From Saccoglossus kowalevskii (taxonomy: Eukaryota > Hemichordata > Enteropneusta > Harrimaniidae), in assembly GCF_000003605.2 (NCBI RefSeq), contig NW_003140812.1:167680-190323 (forward strand): a stretch of DNA of 22,644 bases, in the 5' to 3' direction. A program made the translations under genes and the position numbers. A model generated the notes under the pieces. The model saw only the letters and a program-made list of their open reading frames with translations. It searched no databases and had not been told where the DNA came from. Positions 9,471 to 18,639 of this stretch are shown piece by piece; positions within the stretch are counted from its first letter, which is position 1, and each line of letters opens with the position of its first letter.

Positions 9471-11306
9471 TACTATTATACATCTTTTCCTCCCAGGGAC
9501 ACATCATAGCAATGCCGAAATCCAATATGTTTTAGAAGAGATTTAGCAAACTTCTTTGTGTGGGGCCCGTCAAACCCTCGGGCCGTGATGTTTGTTTTTT
9601 AATTATTAGAGGACGCTCATGCGTGTAATCATTCCATATTTGGAATTCACGTTTCCTAATATGGTACGATCAAAATACCCAGTGCAGTACCGCAAAATTA
9701 CAACACGCTGCAACATATGGCGTTACGCTGACAGATGTATAATAACAACTATTTTTCACAATAAACAGTAGACTGTCACAATTTGTAAATAAGATATTCA
9801 TTTACACATGCTGCACAGCCATGATCTTTTAACATTTGTAAACAACAATTTTGTGACATTAGTGTCTTATTTTGATATAGATAGAAAAATTGAAATCATC
9901 TCTTAGTAGTCATAGAAAGCTAACTATTTCAGTCAAATTCATGGAATCCGCAGAAACTATCGTTATTGATTAGTGGTAATATGACAATTTTAACATTTTG
10001 CAAATTTCAAAGGTCATAATAATAAACTTCTTGCATCCTTAGAAAAAGTTTCCATTGATTGACAGAAATACAATGTTAGTAATAAAATACAATACACACA
10101 TTATATATTACTAAAAGTAAAAATGTCATTCATTGCTATTTCTAATTTGAAATGTATTTCACAATTGCCTTAAAATAATTATTGCATTATTGTATATTTT
10201 TTACACATAAAGGACACAACACACTCTAGGTGTAACATTTTTTGTACTGCTTAGACCCTTAAGTTAAGGCAAAAATAATTTATGAGCAACTTTCAGTAAA
10301 TGTAATAATCCAGGACTCCCAAGTATTAATGTCAGACCCTCATTTTAATCCCAGCACACTAACATATGGAAATAAGAATGGCATATAATGGTATATAAAT
10401 CTCCATTAGAAGCTAATGATAATACCCGGTATATTCAAATCTGGGACACTTTGAACCTTTGTCACTTTTCTCAACATGTTGACCTGTTGGTAATGAAAAA
10501 TTATGTCCATTTGCTCCAAAAAAAAATATCAGAGAATTACAGAAAAATGTTCTACCGGTAAATGAAAATAGACCTTAAAAACAGGACAAACAAAGGTCAT
10601 AGTGGCATCAGAACATCCATTAGATTCATCCAACGCTAAATTACTTTGATGTAATAATGTGTTGTACACATTTGATGGTCAGTTTTGATGAAGTAAGGAT
10701 ATCTCAACGCCATAATCCTCTCTGAGGGATGCGTATTTCAACATCCAAATCAAATTTTTTTTTTTTCTGGCAGACGTTCGGTCTGTGCCTTTCATGCATT
10801 ACGCAGGATCTTGCAGTGAGTGGAAATTCACCTTTTGGTGTACAAAGGCCTAACATTTTTTTCTGCACTTTTATTTTTATATTCTTCAATATTTCTGGAA
10901 ATGAATGCTAATTTTGGAGGCAACAGATGAAATTTGAGTCAAGTTTCAGTTTTTACTCAAAAAATATGTCTATTTTTGTCCCAATCTTCTGAAGGAAAGT
11001 GTAGACTATAAACGGCACTATTTTGTAAACTGCGATGAAAAGTGGGAACTGGTGGTGAAAAGGTTAAACAGGTTCAGGTTGCTTCAAAGATGTCACCACA
11101 AAGAAACATGCCATTTGTTTTTAAAATAAAATGCCACGATCGTTGCTGTGTCAAATTGAATATGAATTTCATGCAATGTATACTATGGAGAGTTGATCCA
11201 ACTGTTGACTGCTAAACACATGGCCAGAACAACAGGTCACATGACCAAGAGTGGTAAAAGCATGGAAATGTTTTTGTTTACACATGCTACGCGTCATGAC
11301 AAACAA

Positions 11307-13558
11307 TCAACCAAGTTCAATACCGCTGAGGGCAAACATTTTCTGAAGAGGAATTCCAGGGTTTCCTTTGCTGTACATACGAACAGTTTCAAATACCGGC
11401 TCCATTTGCATATCTTTGGTTAACAGGTGAATGAATGATGGGTTGTCTATTGGTGAATCAATGTAGATATCAGCATTTGGTACCAATGCAAATAATGTAA
11501 GTAGTAATGCCTGGGTTAATGCTGTATTATCTGCATACAAGGGACCAATTAAAAAACCTTCAATGCATGGTCTAATTACGCCATATCCTAAAATACGTCC
11601 TTCTGCAATAAAAGAAAACTATGGGTTAGAAAAACTCCTCACTGATACCAATGTAGTGAAAATACACAAAATATTTCTAGAACACTTCCACATGTAGTTT
11701 GTTAATTATGTCAGAGTATATATACCACAATATTGCTATTGTCGTAATCAATTGGTTTGAGAAACTCTACTACAGTATGTAAAGCGTACGAATCTGGGTG
11801 TGATTCTCTCGAATCAAATTTTAGTAAACCTCTAAAGAATGTGCCCAATCAGCTTATGGCAATGGAAATAAAATGAAAAGATAGGATGTCAAAATGATAA
11901 GGAGGAAGCATATTAAATCAAAGGATCAGCCAAGGTATAGTGGTGAGATACTGTTAGTCTACAAAATAGGTCTCTATTTGTGGCCCAAAATACATAAATA
12001 CATGTCAGAATACTGCTAGTATGTCAGAATACTGTTAGTATGTCAGAATACTGCTAGTGTGTCAGAATACTGCTGGTATGTCAGAATAGTGCTAGTAAGT
12101 CATAATACTACTAGTATGTCAGAATACTGTTAGTAAGTCAGATACTATTAGTATGTCAGAATATTGCTAGTATGTCAGAATACTGCTAGTATGTCAGAAT
12201 ATTGCTAGTAAGTCAGAATACTGGTAGTATGTCAGAATACTGCTAGTAAGTCAGAATACTGCTAGTATGTCAGAATATTGCTAGTATGTCAGAATATTAG
12301 TAGTAAACTGTAGCCAGGGTGAAATGCCATCTTGTACATATTATTAAGCTGCATGACTGTCACACGCAACGTAATATTACCGTAATTGGTATAGTACAGG
12401 TGTGATTGTTCAAATACCAAAATGGCAACAGTAACAGAAAGACTTCCCTGGCAGCGATGATAAAATATGAACATGGAGCCAACAGATGAGGTTTCAACTG
12501 GTACTGGTATTATTATACTCTGCAAACATCAAGTACAATAACGTGGTAAAACTCCACTACTCCAATAACTAGATACTTAAACTCCAATACAATTCAACGA
12601 GATCTCCGATCTGATCTCAGTGCTGAACAACTCCCCTATATATACCCACACTGTCTATAAATAGACCATTACATCAGCATACATAATGAGTCTGGAACTT
12701 ACTACAAATTTCTAGAATGTTCCATTACCTTCTACAGTGTCCTATTACCTATTCAACCAACTTCTAAAAATTCCACCCAGACACAGTACGGTTCTAGAAC
12801 ATTCTCAGTCACACGGAAGTGGTAAACAAGTCGTATGCGACAATGACCATATGTTGTGGTCAGTGCACAAATTAGACCTTTCAATATTTCATAAATGTCA
12901 GTATTGTTCACCAACCTTTGATTGCAGCATATGCCCCTCCTGGTTTTGGTGTGTTAGACCATCTCTGTATTAACAATCTTCTTTCCACAGTTGATACTTT
13001 ACAATCGTATTCCACCATATCATTGAGTGACAGTCTTGTCAATGGTCTGATGTGCTCTGTATTTATGAACTCAGCCAATAAGGAACTCCCTAAACCTTTA
13101 TATCTACAGTTCCTCCAAGATTCCGTAAAACCTTTCTTTTTTAATTCTTCTAATTGCGATGGTTTAATATCAATTCCAATGTTGCATTGATTTCCTAAAT
13201 ACCCAACAGCCTTTTGCCACAATTGTTCCTCCACCTCCTTGCCTCTATAATCTGGGTCAATATAATAATATCCAATGTGTCCAAGACTCTCACTGTATTT
13301 CATAGCTGACACTGTTCCTATAACTTGCCCAGTGTTACCAACGGCGACAAAAAGTCCCCCATCATTACACATGCTGACAGTCTGACTTTCATATGGAGTA
13401 GGACTACTGCCCTCTCTGGCAGCTTGTGGAAGTATAGACATCACCTCAGCGAGAGGCATGGGTGCCACTCTCACTGAGCTGCATAAATGTCTTTTAGGTA
13501 GGAATGTCTTCCAAGTAAACCTCCTCAAGGAATAACGTATTAGGTGTGCTACCAACAT
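11307..13558 (-). CDS. GNAT-fold N-acetyltransferase-like protein, probably mitochondrial
   Basis: Two exons: 13558-12916 and 11602-11307 (TGA), joined at K214-E215 for 312 residues. Residues 1-28 are rich in Arg, Lys and hydroxyl residues with no acidic residue, like a mitochondrial presequence. The ATG at 13558 is preferred because the presequence begins there and it has G at -3; an in-frame ATG lies 42 bp upstream at 13600. Residues about 30-175 form a GNAT domain with a GLFVAVGNTGQVIGTVSA strand pair and the IDPDYRGKEVEEQLW motif A. Residues about 205-312 (AYAAIK, GRILGYGVIRP, IGPLYADN, IDSPIDNP, FETVRMY, ALSGIELG) match the C-terminal YitH/HolE-like GNAT domain (Acetyltransf_18). Motif A is degenerate: two loop glycines of the R-G-x-G-x-G pattern are glutamates. 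The substrate is unknown, and catalysis may be lost. The gene diverges from PRMT6. Confidence 0.85.
11603..12915 (-). other. GNAT gene intron
   Basis: On the minus strand the intron starts GTTGGT and ends TTTTATTGCAG. The donor is weak, but only it keeps the reading frame; the nearby GTGAAC at 12911 would shift the frame. The intron holds the 19-bp minisatellite at 12002-12303; the rest is AT-rich with no exon-like sequence seen. Confidence 0.75.
12002..12303. repeat. 19-bp minisatellite (about 16 units)
   Basis: The unit ATGTCAGAATACTGCTAGT is repeated head to tail with 19-bp spacing (first two units start at 12002 and 12021). Point variants include ACTG to ATTG, GCT to GTT and TATG to TAAG, and one or two units have lost a base (TCAGATACT). 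There are no unique spacers, so this is not a CRISPR-type array. It is confined to the GNAT intron. Confidence 0.97.
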
Positions 13559-14344
13559 TTCTATAACAAAAACATTATTGCAGATGTAATTTATTATCAC
13601 AAACGTCTATGTTTGTCTTTCATGCTTTCAGTATGTCTATTAATGTCCAGCTATGTTTGCTAGGGTGCTACTAAATGGGGTATATTTGCTCTATTAGAAG
13701 CGCAGCTCCACTAGAAGTTCCAAGAACATCAGAACTAAATCAAGATCCCAAACTAAACAAAACAAAATGCCAGAACAATTTCTAAAGGGTGGTGATTCAA
13801 TATGGGATTCACAGTGATGTGTAAATGCAATGTTTGTTTACATGTAATTCGAACACGGGCCGCGAAACAACCAACGATTAACCATGTGTGATGGTTATAA
13901 ACGCACTGCTATGAAATGTATGTATCTATAAATAGATACACTTATGTCTACACTCATTTCGGTTTAACCATGGATGTTGCCCATTAATGGCTTTTAAAGA
14001 AATATTCATAAAATTGTTACCTTCTAGAAGACACAACTTTCATTGGCTGAAGAAGCCATTTGGTAATGCCCATTACCCATGAGTCTTCGTGGGTCTTATT
14101 GGTTAATTTACTGCAATGCTTCGGCTAAGATGTTGTGATTGGCCAATTTGTTTTCAACTGTCATTTGAAATTAATAAAATTATTACAGAGGGGGAGGGGC
14201 AATTTACATTTACAGTGTATTTGTAAATGTTTAGAATGTATAGTTTCAAATTCAAATGAGAGGTTGTGATTCACTGTATGTGGCAAACTGATCACATATT
14301 GGACGACTTTGACATCATATTGAACTTGCTTTCATCTTCACTAG

Positions 14345-14352
14345 TGACGTCA
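14345..14352. promoter_or_regulatory. CRE-like palindrome TGACGTCA (distal)
   Basis: A perfect cAMP-response-element palindrome, the CREB/ATF consensus, about 620 bp upstream of the PRMT6 start. A CCAAT core lies 18 bp further on (14370). Binding is inferred from the motif only. Confidence 0.35.
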
Positions 14353-14565
14353 AATTCACAGTAGCTGTGATTGGTTGACCGGTTTTCAAAATGTTTTTAA
14401 AAATGTATAAATTAACCATAAACCACATCCATGGGTTAGCTGAAATGAGTGTATACCAGGCATAACCCCATATTATAATTCCTGATTCAAATATAATACC
14501 GGTACGAATTAAGAAGTGAATATTTAATTTCCTTAATCTGTGCTTATACTTACAGCGGTTCAGAG

Positions 14566-14573
14566 TGACGTCA
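14566..14573. promoter_or_regulatory. CRE-like palindrome TGACGTCA (proximal)
   Basis: A second perfect CREB/ATF consensus, about 400 bp upstream of the PRMT6 start and 221 bp from the first. Both copies share an adjacent TAGTGACGTCA context, in opposite orientation. Confidence 0.4.
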
Positions 14574-14660
14574 CTAATAACAATCACCTCGTACCAGTTG
14601 TGAATGTATTATAGTAAATTAAAACAATAATTACCGTGTACCCCACAAGATGCTGTTCAA

Positions 14661-14675
14661 TGACCTTTGTGACCT
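14661..14675. promoter_or_regulatory. DR3-type nuclear receptor half-site pair
   Basis: TGACCT TTG TGACCT is, on the other strand, two AGGTCA half-sites in direct repeat with a 3-base spacer. DR3 spacing is the pattern bound by vitamin-D-receptor-type and related nuclear receptors. It lies about 300 bp upstream of PRMT6. Function is inferred. Confidence 0.35.
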
Positions 14676-14698
14676 TTGTAGAAACGACTACCTAGCTT

Positions 14699-14706
14699 TA
14701 TATAAA
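14699..14706 (+). promoter_or_regulatory. TATA-like box upstream of PRMT6
   Basis: TATATAAA lies about 270 bp before the PRMT6 start codon. If used, transcription would start near 14730 and the 5' leader would be about 240 bp, including the short upstream open frame at 14893-14916. In such AT-rich DNA a chance match is possible. Confidence 0.3.
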
Positions 14707-14892
14707 TTTTTACATCACATCACATCACATAACGTAGTAACAGTATAATTGCGTTGGTGTCAATATTTATTAAGTTTGTATTGCAATGTATAATGACACA
14801 CTCTACGTTTCATACAAAATGGTATGTAGACAATAAATCAGGAGAGTATCACGAAGTGTTGTTTGGAATATTTATTACTAAGATAAGGGGTT

Positions 14893-14916
14893 ATGAAAAT
14901 GGCCGCCACCATCTGA
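14893..14916 (+). other. Short upstream open reading frame (7 codons) before PRMT6
   Basis: ATG AAA ATG GCC GCC ACC ATC TGA encodes MKMAATI and stops 55 bp before the PRMT6 ATG. It has two in-frame start codons. It would lie in the leader if transcription begins upstream of 14890, and could then lower or condition PRMT6 translation. Whether it is in the transcript is not known. Confidence 0.4.
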
Positions 14917-14971
14917 AAACGTGCATCGCGTTTACCGGTAATTTCAAAGAATAAAACGCGTTTTTAACACA

Positions 14972-16081
14972 ATGGATATCGCGGATAGTAGTTCCGACGT
15001 CATCGCCAAAAGACCCAAATCGTCAAGAAATGACGATGACTATTTTAGGTCCTACGCTGATCTGGCTGTCCACGAAGAAATGCTGCGGGACACCGTGCGA
15101 ACAAATGCCTACAGAATTGCCATTCTTGGATGTTGTGACCAAATCGCAGGAAAAGTTGTCGCCGATATTGGCGCTGGTACCGGTATATTGAGCTGTTTCT
15201 GTGTTCAAGCAGGAGCGAAGAAAGTGTACGCCATCGAAGCTAGTGGTATCGTTCACCGTGCCGCTGAGGTTGTTAAAAGTAATAACATGGAAGATAAGAT
15301 AGAGATTATACGGGGCAGAGTCGAGGAAGTTGAACTGCCTGAGAACGTTGATGTGATTGTCAGTGAATGGATGGGATATTTTCTATTATACGAGTCTATG
15401 TTGGGCTCAGTAATATATGCTCGTGATAAATGGCTGAAAGACACTGGTATTTTGCTTCCGAACACTGCTTCCATTTATATGGCCCCGTTGACATGTCAAG
15501 AATATGGGGAGGAATGCACCGGAAGCAGCAATGAACAGACTGACGCCGTACTGGTTGATACTGTAGAGATGCAGGTGAAATTTTGGGAGAGTATGAAACA
15601 ATCGTATGGCGTTGACATGTCGTGTATAGCAGGCTATGCAAAACAGAATTTCCTTTCAAGGGTTCATCTAGGTACAATTTCCCCTCAATACCTTCTCTCA
15701 CATCCCTGTAAAGTGCTAGAAATTGATATCAAATCCATAACTCAGACTGATCTGAATAAACTGACAGGAAATTTTAAATTCCAATGTTTTGGAAATGCTA
15801 ATATATATGGTTTTGCGGGATGGTTTTCTGTGTCCTTCCCTTGTATGAAAGATGTTAAAATTTCAACATCACCATTAAGTCATCCAACTCACTGGCAGCA
15901 ATGTATATTGTATATAGAAAGCCCCACGAGAGTCGAACAAGACACAGTAATTGAAGGAAATGCAAGTTTTATGCAAAATAAAACAATGGGACGATTCCTT
16001 GATGTGTCTCTACAGTATTCAGTTGGTGAAAAAAATCATGGAATCAGGCATTTTACTTTAGATGATTTATGTATCTCTTGA
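14972..16081 (+). CDS. PRMT6: Protein arginine N-methyltransferase 6, single exon
   Basis: 369 residues, uninterrupted. PRMT6 is a type I enzyme that transfers methyl groups from S-adenosylmethionine to arginines to give asymmetric dimethylarginine, notably on histone H3 R2, in the nucleus. Visible parts: a possible basic nuclear signal KRPK at 13-16; YFRSYADLAVHEEML at 24-38; SAM-binding motif DIGAGTG at 65-71; the acidic residue of VYAIEA at E89; the double-E loop SEWMGYFLLYESML with E132 and E141; YGVDMSC at 212-218; and the THW loop at 306-308. HEEM, YGVDMSC, HGFA-like YGFA and VEQDT fit PRMT6 better than PRMT1. Residues about 175-196 form an insertion relative to human PRMT6. The start has A at -3 and G at +4. 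The coding region lacks introns, as does human PRMT6. The gene diverges from the GNAT gene. Confidence 0.95.
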   Translation: MDIADSSSDVIAKRPKSSRNDDDYFRSYADLAVHEEMLRDTVRTNAYRIAILGCCDQIAGKVVADIGAGTGILSCFCVQAGAKKVYAIEASGIVHRAAEVVKSNNMEDKIEIIRGRVEEVELPENVDVIVSEWMGYFLLYESMLGSVIYARDKWLKDTGILLPNTASIYMAPLTCQEYGEECTGSSNEQTDAVLVDTVEMQVKFWESMKQSYGVDMSCIAGYAKQNFLSRVHLGTISPQYLLSHPCKVLEIDIKSITQTDLNKLTGNFKFQCFGNANIYGFAGWFSVSFPCMKDVKISTSPLSHPTHWQQCILYIESPTRVEQDTVIEGNASFMQNKTMGRFLDVSLQYSVGEKNHGIRHFTLDDLCIS

Positions 16082-16100
16082 ACAGAATGAAAACAATTAA

Positions 16101-16106
16101 AATAAA
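16101..16106 (+). terminator. PRMT6 polyadenylation signal
   Basis: AATAAA begins 20 bp after the PRMT6 stop, and a GT-rich stretch (TTGTTTTGCACC, then ATTGTGTTTGG) follows within 40 bp, as expected for a cleavage site. This would give a very short 3' untranslated region. Confidence 0.7.
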
Positions 16107-17420
16107 GTGCCACACTTGTTTTGCACCTCATTGTGTTTGGTATGGATCCTGTGTGGTGTATACCTGTGTATTGTTTACATGCAATTCAAGTGTGGAGTCA
16201 CTTTAAGATTTGTTTGAATAGATGTAGTAGTCTGTCATTACCAGGGGTTTTACAAATACATTTAATAGCAGGCCATCATCCTGTAACAACAGGCCAAAAA
16301 TAAAATAATAAGGCTATCGGCAGAGCGAAGTGCTGAAGTGAGACCGGCGTAGGCGGTCGGGAAGGGCAGAATGTAGACGGCCAATTTGGGCTTGTAGCAT
16401 TAAAGAATCCGAACTGATACTTGCATGTATTTACTAAATGACAAATACCAACCCATATGGGAGATGCATTAAAGGGTGGTGGTCGTCATGCTGCTCATGT
16501 GCGACATTTGTGTTGATAAACATTGATTTTCCCACAATACAGTGTGCTCTTCCAATGGAAATAACAAGTATGAGGTGCGATGACTACTGCCCTTTAATCA
16601 CTGTTCAGATGGCCATCATGTATAAACGCAACACTCTGTATTACAAGATGTGATTCACTGTTTTAATGATGGCATTTGTAATGTTCACTTCTCCAGAATT
16701 CTGCTCTCACTCTCCAAACTTAGCTTTTTACAAAACAATCTGTTTACAGTGTCTTTGTCTTTTGTTTGGTTGACGGAGCAATCATGAATGAAGATAGCTT
16801 ATCCATTGAGCAGATCGTGCAGTGTTGATACTTTAGCTGAGAAAAGCCATTATCTGCATTCAGTTCAAATGTATCTACGGTACACTCGTTCCAATGCTCA
16901 TTTTTTTCCCTTGGTGAGATCAACTAATTTACTACGTGTCCAACATTGAACATGTTATGGGTATTAATGGTAGATTTGAACTATATTCTTTGTTTACATT
17001 GGATGCAGAAGTGCTATAAATGTACAGTGCAACACATTTTTTTTTAGAACACCTTTGCCTATTATCATTACATTTAGAGACGATTAGAATTATCAGAAGA
17101 ATGATTCAACATGTGTATTCATTTGCAGTATTCTGTAATACCAAATTCTTGTAAATGTCATGCGACCGAATGTTTCAATTAACAACTTTGTACCACAGCA
17201 ATCCAACGAAAACTCCAAATAAAAGACACAGACTCTTTCGTCCCATTGATGTGATTTATTTGCATGAATGCAAAGGCTCTATCAAGTACTTTGTCATATA
17301 CATCATCACATGACTAAATGTATTCTGTGGATGTAGAGCTATTGAAAACAAATCCCTCATTGAATAGGGGTTATATGTACTGACTCTTGGTATGAAAGTT
17401 TTTATTCAAACCCTTGGCCA
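16107..17420. other. Non-coding region downstream of PRMT6
   Basis: This holds the deleted MITE copy at 16469-16597 and, just before it, a GC-richer patch (about 16310-16385) with the small inverted repeat GACCG/CGGTC that looks like a fragment of a dispersed repeat. A perfect TTTGCAT-GA-ATGCAAA inverted motif occurs at 17259-17274. I see no gene. Confidence 0.6.
16469..16597. mobile_element. MITE with TTAAA-type ends, internally deleted copy
   Basis: TTAAAGGGTGGTGGTCGTC at the left and the inverse of GATGACTACTGCCCTTTAA at the right form better-preserved inverted ends than in the long copy at 6374-6655. The left ~105 bp is closely similar to that copy (for example GTGCGACATTTGTGTTGATA), then about 150 bp is missing and the sequence jumps to GTGCGATGACTAC. 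The element is non-coding. Confidence 0.8.
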
Positions 17421-18503
17421 ACTTTTTAGTCCCAGTTTGGACGCAGTCCGAAAACAGGGACCTCCGTGTGTGTGTATGTGTGTGCGTCCGGACCTGTATC
17501 TTAAAAATGCCTGGACCAATCACAATCAAACTTCACACATACATCATACATGATATTATAAATATGCACATCAATTTGTTTCCTGATCTGATTGAAGATG
17601 GCCGAATGGCGGCCATTTTTGTGCTAAAAATCATCAAATTCAAGCATTTCTCGGCTGTTTACAGTTGGATTTAGTTCAAACTTGGTATATACATATGACC
17701 TTGGTGCACATCGTTTTGTTTTACGATCTGATTCAAGATGGCTGAATGGCGGCCATTTTTGTGCTAAAAAATCCTAAAAATCAATCACTTCTCGGCTGTT
17801 TACAGTTGGATTTAGTTCAAACTTGGTATATACATTAGACATTATGGGACCTTGATGCAAATAATTTTGTTTTTTAGATAAGATTCAAAATGGCCGACTG
17901 GCAGCCATTTTGTTTTAATGAATGTGGTTCTCATGCCATATCTCTGACTTGCTTTCAATGATTATGTTCAAATTTTAAATATTCATTATACATCATGTCA
18001 TAGATAGACAGATATATTGGTTTGACGATCCTATTCAAAATGGTCGAATGGTGGTAATTTTTGTGCTAAAAATCATCAAATATCAAGTATTTATGGGTGG
18101 ATTTTGTTCAAACTTGATACATACATTAGACATTACGGGTTCCTGATGCTCGTCATTTTATTTTTCAGATTGGATTCAAAATGGCTGACTGGTGGCCATT
18201 TTGTTTTAATGATTGGGCTTCTAGAGCCATGTCTCTTAAATGCTTTGACTTATTATATTAAAATTTGATATGTTCATTATACATCATGTTATATATATAC
18301 ATGAATTCAAAATGGTTGATTTTGAATGCTGTTCCAGAGCAATATCTCTCAATATGGACAAGTACTTGTTTGACGATCAGATACAAATGTCAATCATTTT
18401 AATGTTAAAAAATCATATTCCTGACATGGTTATATTCCAACTATATTACTATAAACAAGACTATACATCTTAAATTTGATAACTAACTGGGACTGTGGCT
18501 TGT
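17421..18503 (+). mobile_element. Pearl/Helentron-like non-autonomous element 2
   Basis: It opens ACTTTTTAGTCCCAGTT (17421-17437), folding back through GGAC-GCA-GTCC and AGGGAC at 17456-17461, followed by a TGTGTGTATGTGTGTG microsatellite and GCGTCCGGACC. The core has at least five repeats of about 145 bp centred on GATTCAA(A/G)ATGGCCGA(A/C)TGG and GGCCATTTT. Near the end AACTGGGACT (18485-18494) is the perfect inverse of AGTCCCAGTT (17428-17437), then GTGGCTTGT. The plan is that of the element at 6810-7363 with unrelated sequence. No coding capacity is seen. Confidence 0.8.
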
Positions 18504-18639
18504 TAACTCTGTAGTCAATCAGTCAATAATTAGTCCAATCTCCTACAGAGTCCGATATGGAGGACTATTAATTTGAGGATCGTGAGCTTTGACCAAGTTC
18601 GTTTAGACTTAACATACAGATAACTTATCATGACTTACA

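Larger units (their letters stand above)
8373..11306. other. Intergenic region between convergent TMEM180 and GNAT genes
   Basis: AT-rich DNA with stop codons in all frames. It should hold both 3' untranslated regions. It contains a candidate polyadenylation signal at 8670-8675, the palindrome at 9361-9470 and a small GC-rich inverted repeat near 9563-9583 (GGCCCG/CGGGCC). No gene, exon or RNA gene was recognised in the remainder. Confidence 0.7.
13559..14971. promoter_or_regulatory. Divergent intergenic region between the GNAT gene and PRMT6
   Basis: The two start codons are 1.4 kb apart and point away from each other, so this stretch must hold both promoters. It contains at least four CCAAT-box cores (ATTGG at 14042, 14098, 14138 and 14370; the third is the palindrome ATTGGCCAAT), two TGACGTCA palindromes, a DR3-type nuclear receptor motif and a TATA-like box. 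Open frames on either strand here have no recognisable content. The assignment of promoter function is inferred from position. Confidence 0.6.

Noticed and set aside
12002-12303. CRISPR-like array
   Set aside because: Units are contiguous 19-mers with no unique spacers, in an animal intron.
12918-13190. Plus-strand open frame opposite the GNAT exon
   Set aside because: Antisense shadow; the minus strand carries the GNAT domain signatures.
14754-14954. 66-residue open frame directly upstream of PRMT6
   Set aside because: No recognisable content, wrong frame relative to PRMT6, and it overlaps the likely leader.
14972-16081. PRMT6 as a recently retroposed copy of another PRMT
   Set aside because: The coding region is intronless, but so is PRMT6 in vertebrates; there is no poly(A) tail or flanking duplication, and the catalytic residues are intact.
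16315-16385. tRNA or tRNA-derived SINE head
   Set aside because: The GC-rich patch has a small hairpin but no A-box or B-box at the right spacing.
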